Assembly (NCBI RefSeq): GCF_900128895.1
Contig: NZ_FSQW01000001.1
Coordinates: 930,001-994,000 of the forward strand
Direction of reading: 5' to 3'
Length of the DNA: 64,000 nucleotides
Origin: Parasphingorhabdus marina DSM 22363
GTDB taxonomy: Bacteria; Pseudomonadota; Alphaproteobacteria; Sphingomonadales; Sphingomonadaceae
Made by a program: the position numbers and the translations under genes. The notes below the pieces were generated by a model. It saw only the letters and a program-made list of their open reading frames with translations. It made no database searches and was not told the origin of the DNA. Each line of letters opens with the position of its first letter. Positions within the stretch are counted from its first letter, which is position 1. Positions 7,438 through 16,322 of this stretch are shown here, piece by piece.

Positions 7438-7980
7438 TCAGTTATATTTGGGGCCGAGCGAAGGGTCCAGATCGCGCGGCCGGGTGAACCGGTCCAGCGA
7501 ACCGCAATTGTCGGCAACATCTTCCCACTTTTCGACTGCCAAACTCAGCTCGGCAAAAGCTGCAGTGGGATATTTGGTTTCCACTTCGTCCCTGGCTGCA
7601 GATGATCCGTCATCAGGGACAAGATCGAACACCAGATCTTCCAGGCCGGGATTGTGGCCAACCATTAGCACCGATTCTGCTTCGTCATTTGCACCGCGCA
7701 AAACATCAATGAGGGTTACTGACGATGCGAGGTAAATCCGGCGATCCCATTGTGGTTCGATTGCGAGCCCGCACGCTTCTTCAAAATGCTCCAGCGTTTC
7801 AATCACTCTGACCGCCGGGGAAGCGAGAACAAGATCAAAAGTGAGATTTTCGCGTTTTACAAATGTGCCAATGGTGGCGGCTGCACGTTTCCCCTTGTCG
7901 TTCAGGGGGCGATCAAAATCCCGGGCGACCTGATCGTCCCAGCTGGATTTGGCATGCCGCAATAGAAAGAGCTTTTTCAT
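7438..7980 (-). CDS. SixA-like histidine phosphatase
   Basis: 180 residues. The phosphoglycerate-mutase-like fold is marked by LFLLRHAKSSWDD at the N-terminus (catalytic RHA, with the KSSW typical of the SixA branch), a conserved Arg/Ser region in LASPAVRVIETLEHF, and a second catalytic His in LMVGHNPGLEDL. SixA proteins dephosphorylate phosphohistidine in phosphorelay or nitrogen-PTS proteins; other family members act on small molecules. Its 3' end nearly touches the MerR gene, and its start overlaps the helicase stop by 4 bp, so it is translationally coupled to the helicase and NnrU genes. Confidence 0.85.
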   Translation of the reverse strand: MKKLFLLRHAKSSWDDQVARDFDRPLNDKGKRAAATIGTFVKRENLTFDLVLASPAVRVIETLEHFEEACGLAIEPQWDRRIYLASSVTLIDVLRGANDEAESVLMVGHNPGLEDLVFDLVPDDGSSAARDEVETKYPTAAFAELSLAVEKWEDVADNCGSLDRFTRPRDLDPSLGPKYN

Positions 7981-10715
7981 ATTCCGGTTTCATGCCCGAA
8001 AGATATGTCACGGGAAAGGCCGGATTGTCCGGAATGTGGATTTGTTGACCGGATTTCCTCAAGCGCCTGGTGGAGTGACATGCGCTCAATTGGTGTTCCG
8101 TCCGGAAAGGCACTGAACAGGCGTGAGGGAAATGCCGGCGACAATATCACGAAATGTCCGCGGTCATCTGCCCGCCGGATGATGCGGCCAAAGGCCTGGG
8201 CCAGGCGCGCCCGGATGATCCGGTCATCATAGGCGCTTCCTCCCCCAGCCAGTCTGCGGGCGCGATGGAGAATGTCAGGACGGGGCCAGGGAACCGACTC
8301 CATTACGACCAGCCGCAAGCTGTTTCCCGGAACATCGACGCCGTCTCGCAGGGCATCGGTGCCGAGCAGACTGGCACGAGGGTCATCGCGGAAAATATCT
8401 ACCAATGTACCCGTATCGATTGGATCGACATGCTGGGCATAGACCGGCAATCCGCTGCGGGCCATGCGATCGGCAATCCGGGCGTAGACTGCCCGCAAGC
8501 GACGGATGGCAGTGAACAGTCCCAGAGTTCCACCACCGGAGGCCTCGATCAGCTGGGCATAGGCCCCTGCCAGTCCTGGCATGTCTCCCCGTTTTACGTC
8601 AGTCACAATGATGACCTTGGCCTGTTCCGGATAATTGAAAGGACTGGCAACCGCGAATTCGCTCGCCGCATGCTCCAGATGTACGGTACCGCTGCGGGCA
8701 CGGGCGGTATCCCAGTCACCTCCTCCGCGCAATGTGGCGGAAGTAATCATTACGCCATGGGCCGGTTTGGTGACGGTTTCGGTCACCGGTATGGTCGGGT
8801 CCAGCCAGTGCCTGCAAATACCGATGTCATATTCGCGTCCCTCGAACCGGTCGACCATTAGCCAGTCGACAAAATCCGGATCTGCGGGTCCGCCGATTCG
8901 CGAGAGCAGGGCGAGCCATCCTGACAGTGTATCGCAGCGCCACCCCAGACTGGACAGGGCCCCCTCCATGCGCGCCCGGGCCGGCGCATCCATCCAGTCG
9001 GGGCCTTCTTCGATGAGATGCTCCATACGCTGACCAAGCTGGATCAACGGCCGTAACAGAGCATCAATAGATTCTGCCGCGCTGGCCACTGCCTCGACGA
9101 GCGGGCCTGCAACATCGCTGAGTTCGGTTTCAAGGCCATAGCCAGCGTCCGCACTGTTGCTCTCATCTCGCGAAAACACCATGCTGCGGACTTCTCCCAA
9201 AAGGGCTTCTATCGGCCCGAAAGGCTCGCCTTCGTTGACCCGGGCCAGCCAGCCGTCCCCCGGAAAGGCCTCTGCGGCGTGACGGGCGCTTTCGATCGCG
9301 CGGCCGCCCTCTTCATCATAGGAGGCCACATCGCCCAGACGCGCTGCCAGACCGCGGCGGCGACCGCGATTGCGGCTTTCCGGTCCGATGACCCAGCGCC
9401 GAATCTCGATCGCCTCCTGCCCGCTGAGCCGGGCCGCAAACATTGAGTCTGCCGCATCAAAAAGATGATGGCCTTCGTCGAAAATCAGTCGGGTTGGCGC
9501 AGATTGTTTTTCCCTTCCGCGGGCGGCATTCACCATGACCAGCGCGTGGTTGGCAATAACGATATCTGCCTGCTGGCTGGCCCTGCTGGCCTTCTCAATG
9601 AAGCATTTTCTGTAGTGCGGGCACCCGGCATAGACACATTCGCCTCGCCGATCGGTCAGAGCCGTGGAGCCGTTGCGGCGGAAGAGGGTTGTGAGCCAGC
9701 CTGGCAGATCGCCCCCCACCATGTCGCCATCTTTGGAATAGGCCGCCCAGCGTGCCACAAGATGTGCCAGGATTGCTGCCCGGCCCGCAAATCCTCCTTG
9801 CAACGCATCTTCCAGATTCAGCAGGCAGAGATAGTTTTCGCGGCCCTTCCGGACGACGACTTTTTCGCGGAACACGCTTTCATCCGGATAAATGCGCCGT
9901 GTTTCCCGATCGAGCTGTCGTTGCAGGGCTTTCGTGAAAGTGGAAACCCAGACTGCACCACCGGCCTTCGCTGACCACAAGGAAGCTGGTGCAAGATAAC
10001 CCAGAGTCTTGCCGATGCCGGTGCCGGCTTCGGCGAGCAACATATTCGGTGCGCCGCGAATCCTTCGAGGCTCAAAAATTTGCGCAACCGCAGCGGCGTA
10101 GTTTTTCTGTCCTTTGCGATCTTCCGATCCGGTGCCGGTAAGTGCGTTCAGCTGATCCAGCGTCTCCTGTTCTTCCAGATGGACGGCCTTGGGAGCTGGC
10201 CGGGGCGACATTTCTTCCCATTCCGCCAGTTTCGAGAAGAGCCAGCGTTCCGGGCCCACCGGTTTTTCAATTTGCCGGGATACTTCCGCCGCCCACGGCC
10301 ATCGCAATCGGTGCAGTGCCTGTGCGCTGCTCCACGCCCCCTCTCTCTCAGCCCAGTCCGAATCCGAAAGTATGGCCAGCAACCGGACGGCCGCTTGCTG
10401 ATAGAAAGCGGCCGTTTCCGACTCATCATTCGGAAGTTCCATTTCGAGTGTCTTCGCCAGGCCCGCCGGCGTTGGCACGGTGAACCTGGCGGGGTGGATG
10501 AACGCAAAAAGCTCCAGCAGGTCGAGGCCGGACAGATCCGGATAACCCAGTCTCTGGCCGACCAGCGGGGCGTTCAGGAAAACATGTGGCGTTTCTGCCA
10601 CCCGTCCGATTGCTTCTCCCTTGCTGATTGCCTGTGCACGGCCTTCTGTGTCGCAAATCCAGATTCCGCTGTGACTGGCGTGGAGTGCGGGATAGGGAAG
10701 GCGTTTCCTGGTCAA
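7977..10715 (-). CDS. DinG/XPD-type Fe-S DNA helicase
   Basis: About 912 residues. Superfamily 2 motifs in order: Walker A (AEAGTGIGKTLGY), a four-Cys Fe-S insertion (ENYLCLLN, then GECVYAGC and YRKCF), DEGH in LIFDEGHHLFDAAD, and C-terminal motifs V/VI (LGTDALRDGVDVPG and LAQAFGRIIRRADDRGHFVI). This is a 5'-3' helicase of the DinG/YoaA/XPD group, likely acting in repair. The frame runs to 10817, but that would overlap the NnrU gene by 86 bp; a TTG at 10715 sits just after it and before the conserved LPYPALHASHSGIW. No good ribosome site is seen, so the start is uncertain. Confidence 0.88.
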   Translation of the reverse strand: MTRKRLPYPALHASHSGIWICDTEGRAQAISKGEAIGRVAETPHVFLNAPLVGQRLGYPDLSGLDLLELFAFIHPARFTVPTPAGLAKTLEMELPNDESETAAFYQQAAVRLLAILSDSDWAEREGAWSSAQALHRLRWPWAAEVSRQIEKPVGPERWLFSKLAEWEEMSPRPAPKAVHLEEQETLDQLNALTGTGSEDRKGQKNYAAAVAQIFEPRRIRGAPNMLLAEAGTGIGKTLGYLAPASLWSAKAGGAVWVSTFTKALQRQLDRETRRIYPDESVFREKVVVRKGRENYLCLLNLEDALQGGFAGRAAILAHLVARWAAYSKDGDMVGGDLPGWLTTLFRRNGSTALTDRRGECVYAGCPHYRKCFIEKASRASQQADIVIANHALVMVNAARGREKQSAPTRLIFDEGHHLFDAADSMFAARLSGQEAIEIRRWVIGPESRNRGRRRGLAARLGDVASYDEEGGRAIESARHAAEAFPGDGWLARVNEGEPFGPIEALLGEVRSMVFSRDESNSADAGYGLETELSDVAGPLVEAVASAAESIDALLRPLIQLGQRMEHLIEEGPDWMDAPARARMEGALSSLGWRCDTLSGWLALLSRIGGPADPDFVDWLMVDRFEGREYDIGICRHWLDPTIPVTETVTKPAHGVMITSATLRGGGDWDTARARSGTVHLEHAASEFAVASPFNYPEQAKVIIVTDVKRGDMPGLAGAYAQLIEASGGGTLGLFTAIRRLRAVYARIADRMARSGLPVYAQHVDPIDTGTLVDIFRDDPRASLLGTDALRDGVDVPGNSLRLVVMESVPWPRPDILHRARRLAGGGSAYDDRIIRARLAQAFGRIIRRADDRGHFVILSPAFPSRLFSAFPDGTPIERMSLHQALEEIRSTNPHSGQSGLSRDISFGHETGI

Positions 10716-10731
10716 GGGTCGATCAGTCGGT

Positions 10732-11310
10732 TCAGGGTGCGTTGGGTCCGACCAGAGCAACGCCGGACAGGAAACGATGGGCCCCGAACAAGATGGTGTA
10801 GAGAACCAGAACAACAACCACGCTCAAAACCTCGCGACCGACGGTGGCAACTTCTTCGGGCTTGACCCAGGGGCCTTCGTTGCGGGACACCGTGAAGATT
10901 GAAATCAGCGCCCAGAGCCCGAGACCGCCAAACAGGACCAGAGATTTGTTGTCGCCATTGGCAACCAGATGACCGGCGGCCCAGATCAGCACGCCTGTCA
11001 GCATGGGGTGTCTGATCCACTGTTTGACCCGCGATTTGCCTTGTGCCACGGCAATGAGATAAAGCGCCACCAACATCAGCAGCATGTTGAGATGGCGACC
11101 CCAAAGTGGTGCGTCATAGACAAATTCAGCGGGCACCGATCGCCATCCGAAAACCATCAGGCCAACCGACGTCAAAATGAGGAGGGCAACCAGGCCCTGA
11201 TGCGAGCCATCGCCAATCGCGCCCCGGATACTGCCCCGCACGCCCGGCGTTACGGATTTCATCAAATGCACAATGCTCCACAGAAGCACTCCGGCGATCA
11301 ACATGCCCAT
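10732..11310 (-). CDS. NnrU-family membrane protein
   Basis: About 192 residues with five or six hydrophobic segments (for example IAGVLLWSIVHLM at the N-terminus and EVLSVVVVLVLYTILFGAH near the C-terminus) and the NnrU-type signature ending IRHPMLTGVLIWAAGHLVANGD. NnrU was named from nitrite/nitric oxide reduction clusters, but most members sit outside such clusters, as here. The inner-membrane role is not settled. The frame begins at a TTG at 11340, but GGAG lies 7 nt before the ATG at 11310, so that start was chosen. Probably first gene of an operon with the helicase and SixA-like phosphatase. Confidence 0.85.
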   Translation of the reverse strand: MGMLIAGVLLWSIVHLMKSVTPGVRGSIRGAIGDGSHQGLVALLILTSVGLMVFGWRSVPAEFVYDAPLWGRHLNMLLMLVALYLIAVAQGKSRVKQWIRHPMLTGVLIWAAGHLVANGDNKSLVLFGGLGLWALISIFTVSRNEGPWVKPEEVATVGREVLSVVVVLVLYTILFGAHRFLSGVALVGPNAP

Positions 11311-11417
11311 TCCAAATCTCCAGTTTTTGTCCTGTTGCAACTTGCTATACAGGCTAAGGCGTTTATTGGCGCATTGCCAACTTATTCAATCGCCACCCAG
11401 ATAATCGCGGGACAAAA

Positions 11418-12998
11418 ATGACGGACTATCGAGACGCAGCACAAAAATCCAAGGCCTGGCCGTTCGAGGAAGCCCGCAAGCTGTTGAAACGCTACCGCGG
11501 CGAGCGCGGTGCGCCCGCTCCCAAACCGGGCGGAGAACCGATGCTGTTCGAGACCGGCTACGGGCCGTCGGGCCTGCCGCATATCGGCACATTCAACGAG
11601 GTGCTGCGCACCACCATGGTGCGGCATGCCTATGAAACGCTGACCGGCAATCCGACCCGGCTCATTGCCTTTTCGGACGACATGGACGGGTTCCGAAAGG
11701 TCCCGACTAACGTACCCCATCAGGACATGCTGGCTGAGCATTTGGACAAACCGCTGACACAGGTACCGGACCCGTTCGGAAAATATGACAGCTTTGCAGC
11801 GCACAACAACGCCATGCTCCGCGAGTTTCTGGACCAATATGGCTTTGACTATGAATTCATGTCGTCGACAGAACAATATCAAAGTGGCGCGTTTGACGAG
11901 ACGCTGAAGCTGGTGCTGGCCCGCTATCAGCAGATCATGGACATCATGCTGCCAACACTCGGCAAGGAACGCCAGGCGACCTATTCGCCGGTATTGCCGA
12001 TCAGCCCGAAGACAGGCCATGTGTTGCAGGTGCCCGTAGAAGTCGTCGACCCTGAAAGCGGACTGGTAAGGTTCGAGGATGATGGCGAGTTGATCGAGCA
12101 CAGTATCTTTTCAGGTGGCGCCAAACTGCAATGGAAAGTCGACTGGGCGATGCGCTGGACCGCGCTTGGTGTGGACTATGAAATGTATGGCAAGGATTTG
12201 ACCGACAGCGGCATCCAGTCAGGCAAGATCGCCAAGGTGCTGGGCGCGCGCAAACCGGAAGGCCTGATCTACGAGATGTTCCTCGATGAAAAGGGAGAGA
12301 AGATCTCGAAGTCCAAGGGCAATGGCCTGAGTCTCGAGGAATGGTTGCGTTACGGATCCGAGACCAGCCTCGCTTTCTACATTTACCGCGAACCGAAATC
12401 GGCCAAGCAGCTGCATATGGGCGTGATTCCCAAGGCAGTGGACGAATATTTCCAGTTCCGCGCCAACTGGCATGACCAGGCGCCGGACAAGCGGCTCGGT
12501 AATGCGGTGCATCATGTGCACAATGGGGATGTGCCCGAGGACACGATTCCCGTGACCTTTGGCCTGCTGCTGAATCTGGTTGGCGTAATGGGCGATGCGG
12601 ATCGCGAGCAGATCTGGGGCTATCTCCGCCAATATGCACCAGACGCCACGCCGGACAAATATCCGGATCTGGACGAGCTGATCGGCAATGCCATGGCCTA
12701 TCACCGGGATTTCATTGCGCCGTCGCTGAACCGCCGCAAACCCCAAGGCGTCGAAGTCGCCGCACTGGAACGACTGGACGGTCAATTGGCTGATCTGGCA
12801 CCTGATACACCGGCCGAGGATATCCAGACCATCGTCTACACGATAGGCAAGGAAGGCGGTTTTGACAATCTGCGGGACTGGTTCAAGGCCCTGTACGAGA
12901 CCCTGCTGGGTAGCGCCCAGGGACCGCGCATGGGAAGTTTCATTGCGCTTTACGGCATTGAAAACACGCGCCGGTTGATCGCCGAAGCCCTGGAATGA
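11418..12998 (+). CDS. lysK: Class I lysyl-tRNA synthetase
   Basis: 526 residues, the normal class I length. It has the HIGH-type motif in GYGPSGLPHIGTFNEV and KMSKS in GEKISKSKGNG. It charges tRNA-Lys in the cytoplasm. Class I LysRS replaces the class II enzyme in most alphaproteobacteria and archaea; no class II gene is in the window. Two further clues are FSDDMDGFRKVP near the active site and a helical C-terminal anticodon-binding region. The next gene begins within its stop codon (4-bp overlap), so they are co-translated. Confidence 0.95.
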   Translation: MTDYRDAAQKSKAWPFEEARKLLKRYRGERGAPAPKPGGEPMLFETGYGPSGLPHIGTFNEVLRTTMVRHAYETLTGNPTRLIAFSDDMDGFRKVPTNVPHQDMLAEHLDKPLTQVPDPFGKYDSFAAHNNAMLREFLDQYGFDYEFMSSTEQYQSGAFDETLKLVLARYQQIMDIMLPTLGKERQATYSPVLPISPKTGHVLQVPVEVVDPESGLVRFEDDGELIEHSIFSGGAKLQWKVDWAMRWTALGVDYEMYGKDLTDSGIQSGKIAKVLGARKPEGLIYEMFLDEKGEKISKSKGNGLSLEEWLRYGSETSLAFYIYREPKSAKQLHMGVIPKAVDEYFQFRANWHDQAPDKRLGNAVHHVHNGDVPEDTIPVTFGLLLNLVGVMGDADREQIWGYLRQYAPDATPDKYPDLDELIGNAMAYHRDFIAPSLNRRKPQGVEVAALERLDGQLADLAPDTPAEDIQTIVYTIGKEGGFDNLRDWFKALYETLLGSAQGPRMGSFIALYGIENTRRLIAEALE

Positions 12999-13456
12999 GC
13001 GGATATCATCTGGCCCAGGTCAATGTTGCCAACTTTCGACGGCCCAAGGATGATCCGGTCAACAAGGACTTCGTCGATGCACTTGAAAAGGTCAATGCGG
13101 CGGCCGATGCCGCTCCCGGGTTTGTGTGGCGGCTGCAGGGAGAAAACGGCAACGCGCTGGATATCCCCGCGGGTTCCAGCGTCGACCCCAATCTTGTCGT
13201 GAATCTGTCGGTCTGGAAGGATGTCGAGTCCCTCCGGAACTTTGTCTATCGACAGATGGATCATGTGGCGGTTTTGAAGCGCCGGGAAGAATGGTTCGAC
13301 AGCACAGTGTCCCGCATGGCGCTGTGGTGGATTCCAGAGGGCCACCGGCCGGATCCGGCAGAGGCGATCGCCCGTGTCCGCTTTCTCGAGAAATATGGTC
13401 CGAAGACCAAGGCCTTTACTTTTCAGGAAATATTCGCGCCACCCGATGCGGGCTGA
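12995..13456 (+). CDS. DUF3291 family protein
   Basis: 153 residues with a ferredoxin-like dimeric alpha/beta-barrel pattern seen in DUF3291 proteins: YHLAQVNVANFRRPKDDP at the start, FVWRLQG and VVNLSVWKDVESLRNFVY in the middle, and WWIPEGHRPDPAEA near the end. The fold is related to antibiotic-biosynthesis monooxygenase domains, but no reaction is known. It overlaps lysK by 4 bp and its last 34 bp overlap the convergent YeeE/YedE gene. Confidence 0.8.
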   Translation: MSGYHLAQVNVANFRRPKDDPVNKDFVDALEKVNAAADAAPGFVWRLQGENGNALDIPAGSSVDPNLVVNLSVWKDVESLRNFVYRQMDHVAVLKRREEWFDSTVSRMALWWIPEGHRPDPAEAIARVRFLEKYGPKTKAFTFQEIFAPPDAG

Positions 13457-14385
13457 AACCGGCCGCTGATTTTGGGCATGACATGCTTCCCGAACAGCAT
13501 TGCCAGCGCGATGGCCGTTATCATCACCAGATAGGCGACCACGCCGTAAAGGGTCAGGCCGGGGATCGTCCACATGAGCAATATGTCATTTCCGCCGGGA
13601 ACCGCACTGGCGCCAATACCCATCAGGAACCCCCCGCTCAGATTGGCGAGCGCAAATTTCCAGCTGCCCAGTTCCGGCCGGAACCTGTCCTTGAGCCAGC
13701 TGGAGAAGATCGCGCCAGCGAAAAGGGCGATGACGGCCAGTTCGATTGTCTTGCCAACCGACAGGCCCTGACCCTGCAGGAAGCTGTTCAGCTGTGCCGT
13801 ATAGGCCCATTCGGGGCGGGTTCCGTAAATGGTCGCAGCACTTATTCCGATGGCAATCAGCGCGAGATAGACTTTCTGGCGTTTCACAAAAACCATCCAG
13901 AGGCTGACCAGACAAAACAGGCCAAATAGGCCTAATGCAACCTGCTTGGTAACGCTTTCGGAGACCGGTGTCCGGGGCAGGAATTCTACCGGACCGAACA
14001 GGTTCAGGACATCGGACCGGGCCAGCCAGAGTGCGATGGCGAGGCCGACAAAGCTCAGGATATAGCTGAATTTTCCGGTCCCGATATAGCCCACCGTTCC
14101 GACAAAGCAGCCCCGGTTGATCATCGCGCCCAGTCCCATCAGCGCCGCCCCAAAAAACAACTGGCCAGTGATTTCGATATCGAGCGGAATATGTGCTCTG
14201 CCGGTAAATTCAACCAGGACGAACAGCACCAGTGCGGCCCAGCTGGCGACAATCAGCAAGCCGAACAGCCAGTCGGTCTTGCCATCCACGATCCAGCGCT
14301 GGGTTGCGGCGACGGTGCAGGTGGCGGCTCGCCCGAGCGCAAACCCCAGGATGAAGGCGAGGGGAACGACATAGAATGCCGACAT
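13423..14385 (-). CDS. YeeE/YedE (TsuA-type) sulfur-compound transporter
   Basis: 320 residues with eight or nine hydrophobic segments. Duplicated YeeE/YedE signatures are visible: GRAATCTVAATQRWI in the first half and a conserved Cys-Gly loop INRGCFVGTVGYIGTGKFSY in the second. TsuA, the characterised member, imports thiosulfate across the inner membrane by relay between Cys residues. The two key Cys here are C23 and the one in RGCFVGT, which fits. The TetR gene follows 1 nt after the stop on the same strand, so the two may be co-expressed. Convergent overlap with the DUF3291 gene is 34 bp. Confidence 0.83.
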   Translation of the reverse strand: MSAFYVVPLAFILGFALGRAATCTVAATQRWIVDGKTDWLFGLLIVASWAALVLFVLVEFTGRAHIPLDIEITGQLFFGAALMGLGAMINRGCFVGTVGYIGTGKFSYILSFVGLAIALWLARSDVLNLFGPVEFLPRTPVSESVTKQVALGLFGLFCLVSLWMVFVKRQKVYLALIAIGISAATIYGTRPEWAYTAQLNSFLQGQGLSVGKTIELAVIALFAGAIFSSWLKDRFRPELGSWKFALANLSGGFLMGIGASAVPGGNDILLMWTIPGLTLYGVVAYLVMITAIALAMLFGKHVMPKISGRFQPASGGANIS

Positions 14386-14946
14386 TCAGGTCGCTCCAGC
14401 CAGGTCTTGTGCTACCCGATCAAGATGGCCGGCATCACCCGTGGCAACCGACAGGATCATCGCGCCCTGCAGGGCCGATACAATCTGGGCCGGATTGCGG
14501 ATTTTCCCCTGTTCAGCCCATAGCAGCAGTCTTGAGAAAAACTGTCGGATCGCCTTTTGTACGGCGGGCGGGAGGTGAGGATTGACCGAACCAAGCACCG
14601 CGCAAAGACAACTGCTTTTCCCCTCTGCATAAGCCGCTTTATAGGCATTTATGAGACGTTCGAGCCGATCGCCCGACGTTTCGGCCGGGTTGTCGGGTTC
14701 CCCCAGCCGCGCGAGCAATTCCTCAGCATAGCGCTGGACCACCGCGGAGCCGAGATCTTCCTTGTGCCGGAAATGATAATGCACGGATGCGCTTTTAATT
14801 CCGAGCTCATCCGCGATATCCCGAAAGCTCAGCCCGTCAAATCCGCCTTGCCGGTAACCGGTTTCGGCAATGTCCAGTATCTGTTCGCGGGTATTGCTGA
14901 TTTTCTGTCTCCTGCAATTCTGCCTATCACAAGATAGGTGTTGCAC
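14386..14946 (-). CDS. TetR/AcrR-family repressor, non-standard start possible
   Basis: Up to 186 residues. The N-terminal helix-turn-helix is TREQILDIAETGYRQGGF, then LSFRDIADELGIKSASVHYHF; the ligand-binding half is all helical. The only in-frame standard start upstream is a GTG at 14946, which would place a perfect operator palindrome inside the gene and add 15 atypical Cys/Arg residues. A consensus Shine-Dalgarno (CAGGAG) instead sits 7 nt before an ATC at 14901, giving a natural N-terminus (ISNTREQIL). Either the GTG is used or translation starts at ATC. It likely represses itself and the divergent glutathione transferase/cupin genes. Confidence 0.85.
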   Translation of the reverse strand: MQHLSCDRQNCRRQKISNTREQILDIAETGYRQGGFDGLSFRDIADELGIKSASVHYHFRHKEDLGSAVVQRYAEELLARLGEPDNPAETSGDRLERLINAYKAAYAEGKSSCLCAVLGSVNPHLPPAVQKAIRQFFSRLLLWAEQGKIRNPAQIVSALQGAMILSVATGDAGHLDRVAQDLAGAT

Positions 14947-14984
14947 AAGTCTGATTCCAGTGTTACCTACCTATCACTAGATAG
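14923..14984. promoter_or_regulatory. Two TetR-type operator palindromes
   Basis: CCTATC-ACAA-GATAGG (14923-14938, perfect 6-bp arms) and CTATC-ACTA-GATAG (14971-14984, perfect 5-bp arms) share the core CTATCAC/GATAG. They sit between the divergent TetR and glutathione transferase genes, 46-48 bp centre to centre, so the repressor should control both promoters. Confidence 0.8.
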
Positions 14985-15005
14985 ATTCGTAGAAAGGACA
15001 ACGGA

Positions 15006-15626
15006 ATGAAGATTTATGACTTTGAGGGATTCCCCAATCCCGCGCGTGTACGCATCGCTCTGAAGGAAAAGGGTCTGTTTGAGGATGTAGAATTTGTAGC
15101 GATCAACGTCCCCGGGGGAGAGCACCGGACGGCGGCGTTCCGGGCCAAAAATCCGGCGGCAACCGTTCCCGTGCTGGAGCTGGAAGACGGGACGGCCATA
15201 TCGGAATGTACCGCCATTACCGAATATCTGGACAGCCGGACCGGCGAGCCGGAGCTGACCGGAAAAACGCCGAAGGAGCGGGCGGTTGTTGCGATGATGC
15301 AGCGCCGGGCAGAGGCCGGATTGCTGGATGCGGTCGGGGCCTATTTTCATCACGCGACGCCGGGGCTGGGACCGGATATCGAGACCTGGCAATGTCCGGA
15401 CTGGGGTCAGTATCAGCGCGACCGGGCCGTGGAGACCATGCACTATCTTGACGATGTTCTGGCGGATCAGGATTATCTGGCGGGGACCGACTTCTCTGTT
15501 GCCGACATCACCGCCTATGCCGGACTTGGCTTTGCAGATTTTGCCGGAGTGACTATCCCGGAAACATGCACAAACCTGATGGAATGGCGAACGCGCATGG
15601 CCGAACGTCCCAGTATCGCCAGCTGA
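15006..15626 (+). CDS. Glutathione S-transferase family protein
   Basis: 206 residues: an N-terminal thioredoxin-like domain (1 to about 80; MKIYDFEGFPNPARVRIAL with the glutathione-binding elements NPAATVPVLELEDGT and ISECTAITEYL) and an all-helical C-terminal domain with the GST N-capping box region DYLAGTDFSVADITAYAGL. It probably conjugates glutathione to electrophiles in the cytoplasm. AAAGGACAACGG precedes the ATG. It is divergent from the TetR gene with shared operators and followed 15 bp later by a bicupin gene, so it looks like an inducible detoxification operon. Confidence 0.9.
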   Translation: MKIYDFEGFPNPARVRIALKEKGLFEDVEFVAINVPGGEHRTAAFRAKNPAATVPVLELEDGTAISECTAITEYLDSRTGEPELTGKTPKERAVVAMMQRRAEAGLLDAVGAYFHHATPGLGPDIETWQCPDWGQYQRDRAVETMHYLDDVLADQDYLAGTDFSVADITAYAGLGFADFAGVTIPETCTNLMEWRTRMAERPSIAS

Positions 15627-15641
15627 AGAGGAACAGGAATC

Positions 15642-16322
15642 ATGAGAATTCACGCCGAATTTGACCAGCGGGTCCTGATCACTCCGGACGAAATGGAATG
15701 GGTGCCGTCACCTCTGCCCGGGGTGGATCGTCGCATGCTGGACCGCGTCGGCGGAGAAGTGGCTCGTGCGACTTCTCTCGTTCGCTATGCTCCGGGCAGC
15801 TATTTCGATCCCCATGTGCACAGCGGAGGTGAAGAGTTCCTGGTGATCGACGGCGTGTTCTCCGATGAACATGGGGATTTTCCTGCCGGCACCTATGTAC
15901 GCAACCCGATCGGGACGAGCCACAAACCCCATAGCGAAAGCGGTTGTACAATCCTCGTCAAACTCCACCAGTTTGACCCGGCCGATGCACGCCAGTTTTC
16001 CCTGCAGATCGACGATCTGGATTTTGAGGAAAGCGGAGAGCCCGGTGTCGAATTTGCGTGGCTCCACGAATTTGAAGGCGAAGAAGTCAAGATCGTGCGC
16101 TGGGCGGCGGGCAGCCGGTTTCCGTCTCATGTTCATGAACGTGGCAGCGAGACTTTCATCCTCGAAGGCAGTCTGACCGACGAACATGGCCATTATCCCG
16201 CAGGAAGCTGGGAGCGGACACCGCCCGGATGGACGCACGCACCCTATAGCGAGAACGGGTGTCTGGCGTGGACCAAGTCTGGCCATCTTGTCCCCGAAAA
16301 ACTGGGGCGGTTTGCAACCTAG
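15642..16322 (+). CDS. ChrR-like bicupin protein
   Basis: 226 residues made of two cupin domains. The first has the metal-binding set FDPHVHSGGEEFLVIDG with a downstream His (GTSHKPHSE); the second has FPSHVHERGSETFILEG and a later His (GWTHAPYSE). ChrR-like cupins include anti-sigma sensors, but the N-terminal zinc anti-sigma domain is missing here, so an enzymatic or small-molecule-binding role is more likely. It is in one operon with the GST gene; its last 4 bp overlap the convergent desaturase gene. Confidence 0.82.
   Translation: MRIHAEFDQRVLITPDEMEWVPSPLPGVDRRMLDRVGGEVARATSLVRYAPGSYFDPHVHSGGEEFLVIDGVFSDEHGDFPAGTYVRNPIGTSHKPHSESGCTILVKLHQFDPADARQFSLQIDDLDFEESGEPGVEFAWLHEFEGEEVKIVRWAAGSRFPSHVHERGSETFILEGSLTDEHGHYPAGSWERTPPGWTHAPYSENGCLAWTKSGHLVPEKLGRFAT

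Noticed and set aside
9465-9974. 169-codon open frame opposite the helicase
   Set aside because: Lies antisense to conserved helicase motifs and has no family features.
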